A stretch of DNA of 64,000 nt from positions 2,909,888-2,973,887 of the forward strand of contig NW_004454178.1 in the NCBI RefSeq assembly GCF_000283155.1. Direction: 5' to 3'. The notes beneath the pieces were generated by a model that saw only the letters and a program-made list of their open reading frames with translations, had not been told where the DNA came from and searched no databases. This document shows, in pieces, positions 12,080 to 23,530 of this stretch. A program made the position numbers and the translations under genes. This DNA is from Ceratotherium simum simum (Eukaryota; Chordata; Mammalia; Perissodactyla; Rhinocerotidae). The number at the start of each line of letters is the position of its first letter. Within the stretch, counting starts at the first letter, position 1.

Positions 12080-13275
12080 ATCAGGCCTGATCTGCAAAGG
12101 TGGCATTTGAAAAGTGACTTGAAGGAATTGAAAGATCGAAATTAGAGATTTGGGGAACAATTTCAAGCAAAGAGAACAGTAAGTTCAAAGGCCCTGAAGA
12201 GGAAAGGTGTTTGGTGTGCTTGAGGAACAGCTGATGACAGGCTCTCTGGCTGGACCGGAGTGAGAGAGGGGAGATGAGTAGGGAGTGAATGCAGGGAAGG
12301 AATATGAAGAACCCACAGAGCCTGTGACTTATGTAGCTAGGAATGAGGTGCATTTGAGCAGAAGAACAACACAATTGGAAAAGCAGCATTACGGTGGCTG
12401 TGTGCAGAATAGACTGTTGCAAGGCAAGGTTGGAAACAGGAAGGCTAGTTTAGAGGCTATACTCATAATCCAGTGAGAAATAATGGTAGCTTGGACCATG
12501 GGAGAAGCTAAGGAGGTGGAAAAACATATAAGATTCCTTATATTTTTTTAGAATGAAGGGGTGGCAAAATTTACTGTTGGAAAGAATTTGAAGTCAGAAG
12601 AAAAAAAAAAAAAAGAAGAATTCTAGACAACCCCAAGATTTTTATCTTGAGAAACTGGAAGAATATAGCTCAAATTTACAGAAATAGAACAAACTCAAGG
12701 ATAAATATGTTTAGAAGAGAAAAATCAAGAGCGCCATTTTTGGATGCGCTCAGCTTGAAGACACCTATGGGAAATCTGGTGTCAGATACTCCGGATAACC
12801 ATTAATATTCTTTCTCTTCTCTTTAATAACAGATCTCTTGAGTTTAGCTGGGCATCTCTTAGCCTCTCTTGAAGCTTAGTGTGGCTCTGTGACTTAGTTA
12901 TAGCCACTGGAGGTCAAGAGAAAGTGACGTGTGCCAGCTCTGGATTGTGCTCTTGAAAGAATTATGTGTGTTCCCCTGACATTCTTATCACCACATGTTG
13001 AAGATAACAGACCGGTCCTATCAACCTTGGTCATCTACATGAGAGATATTAACTGATACATTGCTTAAGTCAATATATTTTGGGGTCTCTATTTCATAGC
13101 AGCTTAGGTAGTGCTTAACAACATATAACATCTAAGCAAAGATATTGACTAGGCAGCTGACTGCTATACTCTAAATCTGTGTTCAGGGGAGAGTTCAAGG
13201 ATGCAGAAATGCAAGTGGGAGTCTTTAGCATCCAGATGGCATTTGAAGCCAGAGGTCTGGATGAACTGCTGATAT
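12080..13275 (-). mobile_element. L2 LINE fragment, antisense, interrupted
   Basis: Antisense L2 landmarks in order: AGTTCAAAGGCCCTGAAGAG near 12183, GGCTGGACCGGAGTGAG near 12249, ATAATCCAGTGAGAAATAATG near 12466, CCCCAAGATTTTTATCTTGA near 12631, then TAGGCAGCTGACTG to ATGGCATTTGAAGCCAGAGG at 13150-13255. The two halves are split at about 12795-13135 by another repeat. No usable frame remains. Confidence 0.7.
12795..13030 (+). mobile_element. Old repeat, same unnamed family as 1590-1795
   Basis: Shares GTGTGGCTCTGTGACTTAGT and AAAGTGACGTGTGCCAGCTC with the family's conserved region. It sits inside the antisense L2 and so entered after it. Confidence 0.4.
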
Positions 13276-16224
13276 TCAGCATTTTCTTCGGACAAAAATC
13301 AATTTTCTCTCCATTCACGGGTCCACTCCACTATGATGAACAGCATGACTTTTTCCTTTGATTGCCGCCGACTCACAACACCAGCCAGAATGCTAGAAGA
13401 CATATGCAAGCATCAAGCCCAGAGTAGAAAAGTGATCTTTTGCCTTAGAAGAAGAGCATGTCATCTTCTTTTACTATTCATTATTTTACTATACAGACGC
13501 CAGACTTTTTTACTTTCTACTTGGATATTTAGGATTACAATCCTGGTGCTAAATACCATGGGCTTCAGTCTATCAGAGGTCACATACTGAAGAATCCAGA
13601 AGGCAGAGATGTTCTGTTTGATCAGTCAATACCTACCTGAGTGGCTGAGGTAAAGTTTTATCTTTCTGGAACCCATCAAACCCCACAACTCTCTATGGTC
13701 TTGCTCATCATTCCAATTCGCACATGAATACAATTGAATTGGCGCTGATAAGCATTTGAGCTAGGGAGTTCAAGCCAAAAATCCTTCCTCTTGGAAGAAT
13801 TGAACCCTGATGTGAAAAATTAGCATGTTTTGTCTTTCAAATTTGTTTACTTTGTACACATCAGCCACTGAAACTTCATAGTGAAACTTTATAGCCTAAA
13901 ATCCATGCATCTTCCCTTCTCTCTAACAGTAGTTTTACCGAAGCACTTCAAAAAACATATGTAGGTATCTTCTTCACATACACGCATGTTGCTTTACACG
14001 GACGGCACAAGAGAGGGAAGGGGTTAGAATTTCACCAGACTGGAAGGAAGGACGTGTGCTCTGAAAGTCTCAGTGGACCATGAAAGGTTAAGGATGGCCT
14101 GGGTGTTGATGACTGTTGGTGCAAATATTTCAGGACATCAGTTACAGTTACACTTTTGTCTTTGAATTTGTGTTATGTAATTAGCTAAATTTTGCGACAT
14201 TAATGTGTCCTTTGAAAATCTTCTATCTTAGGACTACAAACATAGCATAGCGTTGGTCCCTTTTTCTCCTGTAGTAAGGGCCCCTGGAATTAAGAACTAT
14301 TAAATAGATTTTCTCCTTATTATTGTACTTGTGATTTCAAATCTATTGAGGAATTTCGGCTCACAAAATCTTACTTAATAAAGTCCTTCAATAATCCACT
14401 ATGGGAGCAGAATCTACATAATTAAATAAAATCACAGACATAGCTTATTGTGTATCAATGTGTGTATACCAAATGTATATGAATAAGTTTTATTGGGCCA
14501 TGAATCTGAACACCAACTGAATCAAGTTGTTCCCAGGTTTGCCCAGCATTTTATGAAACCTATTATTCTTATCTGACATTACCGCAGTATAACAGACCAT
14601 AGTGACATTTGATTACATTCCGTTTTATTATTGCTTTGCAGCCAATTGTTCTCAACAAGTGATAAAAATACAGAGGCAATTGTAGTACAAACATGAAGAC
14701 ATCTACTCCTCTTTTAGTGCAGTAAGAATGTCCAGAAGCATAGGAACAGCATAGACCTGGCTTCTTTATTTGCCCACCTTGAAATAATTACATCAAAAAT
14801 AGAGAATTCATATAGTTTGCAACCTAGAAAAAAGTACATTTATAAGCTAATAAAAAACAAAAAAAGTGTTTAAACTATTTTATCTGTAACTTAAAGACTG
14901 CCCCAAAATGTAAAATACTAACTAAAAATATAAGTTTATATCCTATGTAAATTATTAGAATATTGTAAGGAAATAAGCCATTTTCCCTGAATAGCGATAT
15001 TCACATACGCTTATTTTGTTACAATAGTATTCAATATATTTATAGTGGAGAAATATTCTCTGCAATAAATATCCACAAACTATTTGAAAATAATACGTTC
15101 TTTCACTACTCTTTTAGACAAATATCTCCTGGCAGTGAGGAAGTACAACAGTGTAGATTTGATTTATGTGTTCAATTCCTTTAATATTTTTATTTTTCCA
15201 TGATTGTCGTAAAGTTATGATTATATGCATCCATATATATCTGTGTGTGGGTCTGTGTGTCTCTGTGTGTGCACATGACTTTTTCATTTAAATACTAGAT
15301 GTGAGGAGAGGATAGCTAAGATAAACTAGTGAAAAAGCCTTAATTTAACTCTCAACTAATATACTTTCCAAAGTCTGGACAACCCTTCTATATAAATTAA
15401 CTTTAATCAATTTAAATGGTTATACCTTGTGGATTATTGGCTTGTAGTTTCATTCTGTTTTTTTCATGGAGTTATAACAGTTTTAACTTTCTTGCCATGA
15501 CACATGTATTACATTGAGATTTTTATTATTCTGTTTAAACCCATTTCCCATTATACAAATGGCAACAGCATTGAACTCATGTAACTAAAATGCTTTTAAA
15601 ATTATTTCATAAGGGAACAATAGGTCTATATTATCACATCTCTTATTCTTCTCAAAGAGAACTCTTTTACTCAAAATAATGTGACTATATTCTTTTATTT
15701 TATTCATACTTGACAAAACAGAGTAGTACCCACCAAATTGAACCATTTCTTGGTAATAACCATCATCCCCATTTGGGGGATGGTTTGGGAACATCATGGC
15801 CTGCGGCATCAATGTTTATGAGAACAAAATACATTTAGTTTGCTACAGATTTTCAACTATCTGTTTTCACTACAAAATGACACTATAATTTATGTTAGTA
15901 AGGAATATTTGCAGCTTGCTGTCAGTATTTCAGAAACATTCTATGATGTATATAAGCTGAAAATGAATGTCAATTTGAAGAAACCCACGGACTTTTTTTT
16001 TAAATTAGTTTACTTTCTCTGATGAAAGGATGGACATCTTCATTTGGCCACTCTTCACAATTTAGCGTGTCAGTATCTTATTAAATGTTTTTTAATGTCA
16101 ATATCTGTTTAAATGACTTGCAGGAGCCAATGTAAAACCAAAATAAGAAATAATGTGGAAGAGAAAATGGACCTAAATGGTTAAAGTAAAAATAAAATAG
16201 AAAGAAATGAGGAAAATACTTTGA
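13276..16224. other. Unassigned intronic sequence
   Basis: About 3 kb with no recognisable gene. The short frame at 13333-13590 shows no motif. Apart from a GT-rich stretch near 15231, no clear repeat was seen. Confidence 0.5.
15231..15272. repeat. GT-rich simple repeat
   Basis: Short ATATAT then imperfect GTGTGT/CTGTGT units. Confidence 0.7.
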
Positions 16225-16385
16225 GATGTAGCTCTATCCTCTGAGTCTAACTCTCAGTTTTGTATCCATAAAATTGAGATACAATGTGATCTCATGAAGC
16301 TGTTGTGAGAAATAAATAAGGAAATCTACGTGAAATATTAAATATAGGATGTGGCCTTTTGGGGATAATCAATACATACTTTAAA
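16225..16385 (+). mobile_element. MIR SINE fragment
   Basis: Has TCTCAGTTTTGTATCCATAA, AAAATTGAGATACAATGTG and GAAGCTGTTGTGAGAAATAA, the 3' half of MIR. Confidence 0.6.
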
Positions 16386-16929
16386 AATAATTAAAAGCAA
16401 TAAAACATTGAATGGTAAAACAAAAGTGTAACCAGACTGGGAACTGCTCACGACCTACTTGAAGTAGCCATTTGGTATAGTGTCTGTCACCCACGGGCCT
16501 TTTTTCTGATTTGCAATATGAGAAAATTGAATGCAATCATCTCTAAATCTCTGAGTGTATAAATTAGAAAATAAAACAAATCACAAATTTTCTTTCAGAT
16601 GAGATTAAGCTCATAAAATTAGAAAATTTTTAAATGAGAAAAGAATAGCTCAAACAAAACAATAGAAAAGGAATAATTTAACAAGAAAAGACATCGAAAG
16701 TAAAATTAAAATCAAATAATAAATGAAGAGAATAAGGAAAAGTAGTGAAACACTCAAGGCCAAGAGAAATAAGCTGGTAGACGAATGATGCAAAAGGCCT
16801 TGGCACAATAAGAAACAAAAATTATATAAATAAACGGAGCCTGTGCAGGCCAAGTTGAAAGATCAATAACAAAAACAAATTCAAAAAGAAAAAACACGAA
16901 TACACTTGGGAGTAAGAAATATGAGATAG

Positions 16930-17227
16930 GGGTCCAGCCCCGTGGCTTAGCAGTTAAGTGTGCACGCTCCGCTGCTGGCGGCCCGGGTCGGATCCTGGGC
17001 GCGCACCGACCCACTGCTTCTCTGGCCATGCTGAGGCCGCGTGCCACATACAGCAACTAGAAGGATGTGCAACTATGACACAAAACTATCTACTGGGGCT
17101 TTGGGGAAAAAAAGGAGGAGGACTGGCAATAGATGTTAGCTCAGAGCCGGTCTTCCTCAGCAAAAAGAGGAGGATTAGCATGGATGTTAGCTCAGGGCTG
17201 ATCTTCCTCACAAAAAAAAAAAAAAAG
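16930..17227 (+). mobile_element. ERE SINE, long subfamily
   Basis: The head GGGTCCAGCCCCGTGGC is followed by GGATCCTGGGCGCGCACC. A middle module not present in the short copies reads CAACTATGACACAAAACTA then TACTGGGGCTTTGGGG. Two tail copies of GATGTTAGCTCAG and an A-tail follow. A 14-bp perfect TSD (GAAATATGAGATAG) lies at 16916-16929 and 17228-17241. Antisense to ERBB4. The open frame across it is a by-product. Confidence 0.93.
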
Positions 17228-17241
17228 GAAATATGAGATAG

Positions 17242-18264
17242 AAATACAAGAAAAATGTGGAATTACATGTTGAGAAGGGGGACTTCACCTTATGTGACCT
17301 AAGTTTTATGTGTGTAATATAAGCAGACGTGTTTAATAATGTTTAAGGAAAGATACTAGAAATGAATATTCTGTTGAGAATATTGATGCTGTACTCACAC
17401 TATGGTAAATAAAGACTACAAAATATGAACTGCTAAAAGGAACCTGGTGGATCTATACACGCTAACATTTAAAGATTGCCAAAATCTGTTTATGAAAATG
17501 CAAAAAAAAAAAAAACAAACTTGTAGAAAGAGACCTACCAAATCGATACCAGAGATGACCACTAAGGAGGACAGGACTGGGTGAGGGGTTGTCCAAGCTG
17601 CATGAGGGTCCTAAAGCCAAGACCCTCTGCAAACCTCCCATTGGGTACAGATCAGGATATAAGAACAATAAAATTGAGCTGAAATGCTCTCAGAGGGTCT
17701 GGTGCTTGTGAGCGGCTTATCTCCTTAGATTAGCCCGGGATTTTACAGATTTTTCTGAATGTAGTGATTATTCTTTTCCCCTTCCCATGGAGAGCAATCT
17801 TATTTCCTAATTCTTCCCAAAGCTGTTCCTTTCCCAATCATGAATCAACAGGTAGGAAGAGCTCCAGCTGGTTCTGTGAATTATTGTACTTAAGATTCAG
17901 TTTTTCACATGGCAATTTCCAAAGTAATTAGTATGTTTAACCGTTTGTCAACAATAGAGAGTAAGAAATCCTCCCTCAAGATTTCCAAGCTCCTTCAACT
18001 GAGGAAAGAGGTTAAATTTGGTAGCAGGTGGCTAACAGGATGACCCACACTGAGACACCCAACTGATCTTTTACCTAAACCCACATCTCTCTGTGAAGGA
18101 TGAGAGGAAAGAAAAGAAATGCCCCCCATTTCCACTTTTCCATGTAATTCACCTTCCCTTCCCACTCTCCCTTTGCACAATCCCACGCCTTGGAATACAA
18201 AGATAGAAATCTACTTACAAAAATTTTTATTATTCAGATACTCTTATAATAGGAGGTTAAGTGT
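17242..18264. other. Unassigned intronic sequence
   Basis: No gene seen. Poly-A lies at 17501-17514. The GC-richer part at 17530-17720 is not assigned to any family. Confidence 0.5.
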
Positions 18265-18470
18265 ATACTCATTCTGAAGCCAGATTGCGTGGGTCTAAAA
18301 TCTGAATCAACCACTGAGAGCAGTGTTGGGCGTGCTACTTAACCAACTTCTGTACATCTCAATGTCCCATCTATAAAATGACTGCTTGACATGTCTTTAA
18401 TGTTTTTATCAGTTTTAAATGAAATAAAGTTTGCAATATTCTTGGCCCAATGCCTGGCTATTTTTACTAA
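18265..18470 (+). mobile_element. MIR SINE
   Basis: Near-complete MIR order: GAAGCCAGATTGCGTGGGTC, GTGCTACTTAACCAACTTCT, TCAATGTCCCATCTATAAAA and GGCCCAATGCCTGGC. Confidence 0.8.
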
Positions 18471-19217
18471 AAATATTTTAAAAATAGCCTTTTAAAATCA
18501 TTTGCATTTTAAATGCTATTTATAGAGGCTATTTTATAGAGTTTCATAAACTTCATATAATATTCAATATGAATGGTATCCCCCAAATTATAGAGTTACA
18601 TGATATCATACAGGGAGAAAACCAAAACGAGGAAAATGGATATTTATGCCATTGGGTGGCATAGTAGTCACATAAATAAAAAATTAAATACAATAAAAGA
18701 TTGAGTGGAAGAAACAGAAATGTGGAGGAACGTGCAGAGTTCTTATTTAATCCCATTGGGTCTCATGGTATTTATTCTCTCGGCTCATGAGATGGAACAG
18801 TTTAAAATAGTCATTGACCACAGGAAGGGTTAGTACTTTTTAATCTTTTTAATCTACAACATTTGGGGTTCGGATTTCATCAAGCGTTAATATAAAAGTG
18901 ATTAGTGTTCTAGCTCCTCAGAAGTGAGTTGTTTATGGTTTCATTTCCACGCATGGTCTGTGATAAACAGATCCCAGAGAAGAGCTGGAATAGGGCCGAG
19001 GCAGGCAATTCAACATGTAGACATAGTTTCATATGCTGCAAAGAAAAATTCCATGACCTCTGTCCAATCCATTGATCACAATCCTGGAAAATAATATCTA
19101 TTCTGCAAAAATCTTCCTTAAAATACATGATATTATAAACAATCACTAGTCTTTTTGAACTGTGCAGTGAACTATTGCATTTCACTTAAGGACTTCTCTA
19201 CCTGTGTGTGTGTATGT

Positions 19218-19253
<36 letters not shown>

Positions 19254-20714
19254 AATCGTAACTTTAAGCTTGGTTCTAAATTCACTGTGGTTAAAAGACA
19301 AAAATCTGGCAAAAATTACTATTGTTTTAAAAATGCAGTTGACGTAAGCACTGACATGAAAATGTCATTTGATTTCATTTATAGGCAATTATTTAATAAA
19401 GATTCTAGTCAAATATGTCCAGCTCCAAATCAGCCCTTTAGGCTTATTCCACATCAGAAAGCATAATGGATTTGTTATAAACTCTCACATTATACTCTAG
19501 CTTTCACCTTTAATAGATATGCAAGTCAAGCTTATCTTTACTGAATATTTTCATTTTCATTCCTAAAATTGAACAAATGTGTATCATCCTTCTTCCTATG
19601 CTACATGATAGATCTCATGGTCTTAACAAGAGTATCTACTCATTCAGTGAAATGTTGAATGGTGGTACATTTCTCTCTGAGCTGTTTATTACCCCCAACA
19701 TACAGTCAATTATTTTTTGTAATCAAAGAATTTAAAAGCCTCCAACCTCAATGTAAATGCATTAGCACGGCACATTTCAACCTTGACCAGAACACTGCCA
19801 GATGAGGTTGCCAATATACTACACAAAACCCCTCATCTGTACATGGTAAGCGCTTTTAAATCACTAGGAAAACAAAAGCCAGTAGCTGCTATTAGCAAGC
19901 TGTTGACATTTCTTGGGAGCTGTGACTCTTTTATAGTGTTCTGGTTATAATTTTGAACTGACTCAAGCCTATGAGCTTTTATGTATATGCAAAATTATGT
20001 TTTCTTTTCTACTTGCTGAGTGAGATGTAATTAGAGAGTCTTGTTTATCACCTCACATACAGATCCCTTTGAACAACAGAGTATGATACAGTAGAGTATA
20101 GAGCTACTGAAAATACACATTGTGTATTACATTTCTTAATATTGAAATGGTTTTTACATGACACGCTACAATCAACCCAAATGTATATTTTTAAGCACAA
20201 ATGAATAAGATAATCAAATTTGAACATGCTTTTAAGATAACCAATATTTTTTGCATATATGAGAAACAAGTAAAACTTGGTACAAAACTTTGTTTTTAAA
20301 TCAGCTTGCTGTATCTTTCCCTGTATTCGAGTTCCTGATAAATACTATCACTTTGCATACACATTACTAAAATCAGTTGCTTTTCTTCCCTCATAACAGG
20401 CAAATCTTTAGATTGCACTTCTGGTGTATCACAAATTTCTTTTACTCAGAGCTTTCTTTTCTCCCTCTCTTTCTTGTCATTAACCATCATAATATATATC
20501 TGGGAAAATAACCTCTTTTTCTGGCTAGTATGATCCCTTCATTCTATGAAAGTAACACCTTGGTCTGCTAGACCTGAGCTGTATCAGGTGTCTGAAGAAT
20601 ATGAGCTGAGCATAGGGACAGAATAAGACTTGTTCTTGAGATGGAAAATAAACAGAAAGGATAAAAACTGGAAACAAAACCAAACAGACCACCTAACTGA
20701 TGTGTAAATCTAAA
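18471..20714. other. Unassigned intronic sequence
   Basis: AT-rich. Apart from the TG microsatellite near 19203 nothing recognisable was seen. Confidence 0.5.
19203..19250. repeat. (TG)n microsatellite
   Basis: About 24 TG units with two interrupting TATG units; a likely polymorphic marker. Confidence 0.95.
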
Positions 20715-21334
20715 AATCAAGTCAGAAGAATCATCCATCTCTCCATTCATAAAATCATCCAACTTTCTGGGGCCAGCCCAGTGGCATAGTAGTTAAGTTC
20801 ATGTGCTCTACTCCGGTGGCCCAGGGTTCACAGGTTCAGATCCCAGGAGTGGACACACACACCGCTCATCAAGCCATGCTGTGGCAGGCGTCCCACATAC
20901 AAAATAGAGGAAGATGGGCACAGACGTTAGCTCAGTGCTAATCTTCCTCACCAAAAAAAAAAAAAAAAAAATCATGCATCTCTCCATTCAGCAAATTTGC
21001 ATCACATCAGTGAATGAGAGAGGAAAGGTCTCTGTTCTCTTGAAACAAATATTCTAGAGGGAACAAACAGTTAAAAAAAATAAATGTTATTCCTCAATTT
21101 AAAAAATAAATAAATCCATAAATAAACAAACGAGAAAACATCAGATGAAGAAAAGGGCTATGAATGAAATCAAACGGATAGTTTTAGAGAGTGACTGGTG
21201 CAGGGCAGGAGATGGGGTCCTGGGTTACTTTAGATAGGATTGTCAAGAAACCCCCTCTGGGGTCATAAATTTTGAACTGAGAATTGAATGATGAGAAGGA
21301 CCCATCGTGGAAAGAGTTGGAGGAAGAAAGAGCA
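20715..21334 (-). mobile_element. L2 LINE 3' end, antisense, split by an ERE
   Basis: The antisense L2 3' end reads CATCTCTCCATTCAGCAAAT, AAATAAATAAATCC, GAGAGTGACTGG, TTACTTTAGATAGGATTGTC and TTGAATGATGAGAAGGACCC. The ERE at 20769-20969 landed in its tail region. Confidence 0.7.
20769..20969 (+). mobile_element. ERE SINE, short subfamily
   Basis: The head GGGGCCAGCCCAGTGGC is followed by TCAAGCCATGCTGTGGCAGG and the tail GTTAGCTCAGTGCTAATC, then about 18 A. The flanking 21-bp direct repeat (20729-20749 and 20970-20990, one mismatch) is its TSD, but 19 bases (20750-20768) separate the left TSD copy from the head. Antisense to ERBB4. Confidence 0.9.
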
Positions 21335-22025
21335 GTCATTGTCTATCTGCCACCTTATGTCAACTATTTTAAAGTGCACATTTTTTTCATATATAAATAT
21401 CTCTGAAATTGGGTGCATGTTATGACTATTATTAGTCGGATGACAGTCATGACTTTGTAGCAACTCTCTGCACATGTGTGAACTTGCTTGTTAGTTCTGA
21501 TGGCATAATGGCACAATTTCAATGCCTTGATGTTTAAGCAAACAAACCATTTAAGAACCATTTAAGGAAGAAATAGAAGTTAATAGGAATTTGTTGTATA
21601 AATACCTTGCACTAACACCATCTGGTAAGATCAAGAAATGATCAACATTAACCTTGTGGAATGAGTGTCGAAACTTTGGAAGAATATCCCAGGAACTAGA
21701 TTTTAGTGCTCAGTCACCAATGTTCTGATGGCACGATAAAAACAAATAGTTGAAAAATGACTATGGGTTAGACTATCAATAGAAAGAAGTCTTAGGAATA
21801 CCTTAACCAACTTATTTTCCTGTTTTTAATTTTTATGTATGCATAAGAGTGACATGTTAAAAATTCCTGTCTAAAAATCTAATATGAAAAGGTTCTTTGA
21901 ATATGTGACAAAAGTCCAAAGTGATACAAAATAATTGTATTATAGTATAATTGTCAACATTTTTTTTCTATGTAATGGTACATAAAATAACAGTTGATGT
22001 TAAAATTCATGGTGTCTTAAATACT
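21335..22025. other. Unassigned intronic sequence
   Basis: No gene seen. It lies between two antisense L2 fragments and may be an old insertion or the flank of one of them. Confidence 0.45.
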
Positions 22026-23530
22026 GAGATATTGCTCTTTCCAAAGATCTACTATGTATGGTGAGTAAGGCAGACATGATCGCAACATTTACAGGGCTTT
22101 CACCCTAGTGGAGAATAGAAATAATATAACTGAGTAAATTAAATAAATTGGTAATTACAAGTTGTGATAATTACTACGAAAATAACAATAAAAACTGTTA
22201 TGCACAATGCACATTAAGTGCATATAGAGGGAATGGGGTGGGTTGGTGAACCTAACTGAAACTATGGGGAAGTGTAGACTGTCAGAGAAAGCTTATCATA
22301 GGATATAACTCTTAAACTAAGATTTGAAAGAAGAGTCCATCACGTGAAGGGTCAGAGGAAAGAATTTCAAGGAAAGGAAAAAGTGTATTCAAAGTAAAAT
22401 GTTTGGTGTATCCTAGGAATGGAAAGATCTGGGAGACCGTGAATAGCAAAGGAAGGAGAGAATTGTCATGGAAAGGTTGGACCTGAGAGAATTGCAGGGG
22501 AGGCAGAATAGGCAGGGCATTATAGACAGCGTTAAGGAATTTGTATTTTAGTCTACGTGCAAATGGAAGGTATCGAGGGGTTTTGACTTAGGGAGTGACA
22601 TCATCAAAATTATGGTTTAAAAAGATCATTCTGGATACCTGAAGAGACTGGTTTATAGGCAGGCTAAGGAAACCACAAGAGCAGTTAGAAAGCTATGGCA
22701 ACAGTACAGCGAGAGTTAAGGATGGTTTAGACCAGGAGAGTGGTGATGGAGATGAAGAGAAATGAATGGATTCTAGACACTGTTTTAGATAGTAAGAGGA
22801 CCTACTGAGGGATTAGATGGAGAATGAGGGCAAATAAGGATGACTTTGAGGTTTCTAATTTAAGCATTCAAATGTATGACGATATCATTTCCTGAAATGG
22901 TATGACCAATGGATAAACTGGTTGGGAGGTAAGAAATGAGGTTCAGGAATTTAGCTTTGGATATTTTAAGCTAGAATATATGTTAGTCACTCTCTGTAAA
23001 TTCTATATGTACATTTGTATTTATGAGGGTGGAATTCAGATGAAAACTATGATATAATACTGGATATTTTTTGCAAATAAATAAGTGACCACAATATTTG
23101 TAGGTCTGGGAGGAGGATGAGCCCGTAAAAAAGACTGAAAACAAAACATCCTGAGAGGATATCCATGGAACAAAGGATGGATAACTTGTTGACAGACAAT
23201 AAGATATCATACTATCCACTGGACTTGACAACATGGAGTTCACTGACATTCTTGAAGAAAGGAGTTTGATTGAATAGTGTTAAATGAAATTTGAATAGGA
23301 TGTGAGAAATGGTAACAAAATGTGCAGATAATTCTGAAGAAGTTTTGTTGTAAAAGAATGGACAGTCACAGGGAAATTCAAAGCAAGCAATTGTAAATTG
23401 CGAACACTAGGCAAGACTTAGAGCAATTGATCTTAAGGAGATGGGAGGGGAGGGTATGCCTTCACTGCTTTGCTGAGCAGTAGAAAATGAAAAGATTCAA
23501 GTGAGGGTAAGAGGTGGTGTACAGAGACAG
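22026..23530 (-). mobile_element. L2 LINE, long antisense fragment
   Basis: About 1.5 kb of antisense L2 in order: the 3' end (ACAGGGCTTTCACCCTAGTG), the mid region (GGGCATTATAGACAGCG, GACATCATCAAAATTATGG, AAAAAGATCATTCTGG), then the reverse-transcriptase region (GGATGACTTTGAGGTTTCTA, TTTGGATATTTTAAG and GAAGTTTTGTTGTAAAAGAA near 23338). Coding capacity is lost. Confidence 0.75.
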
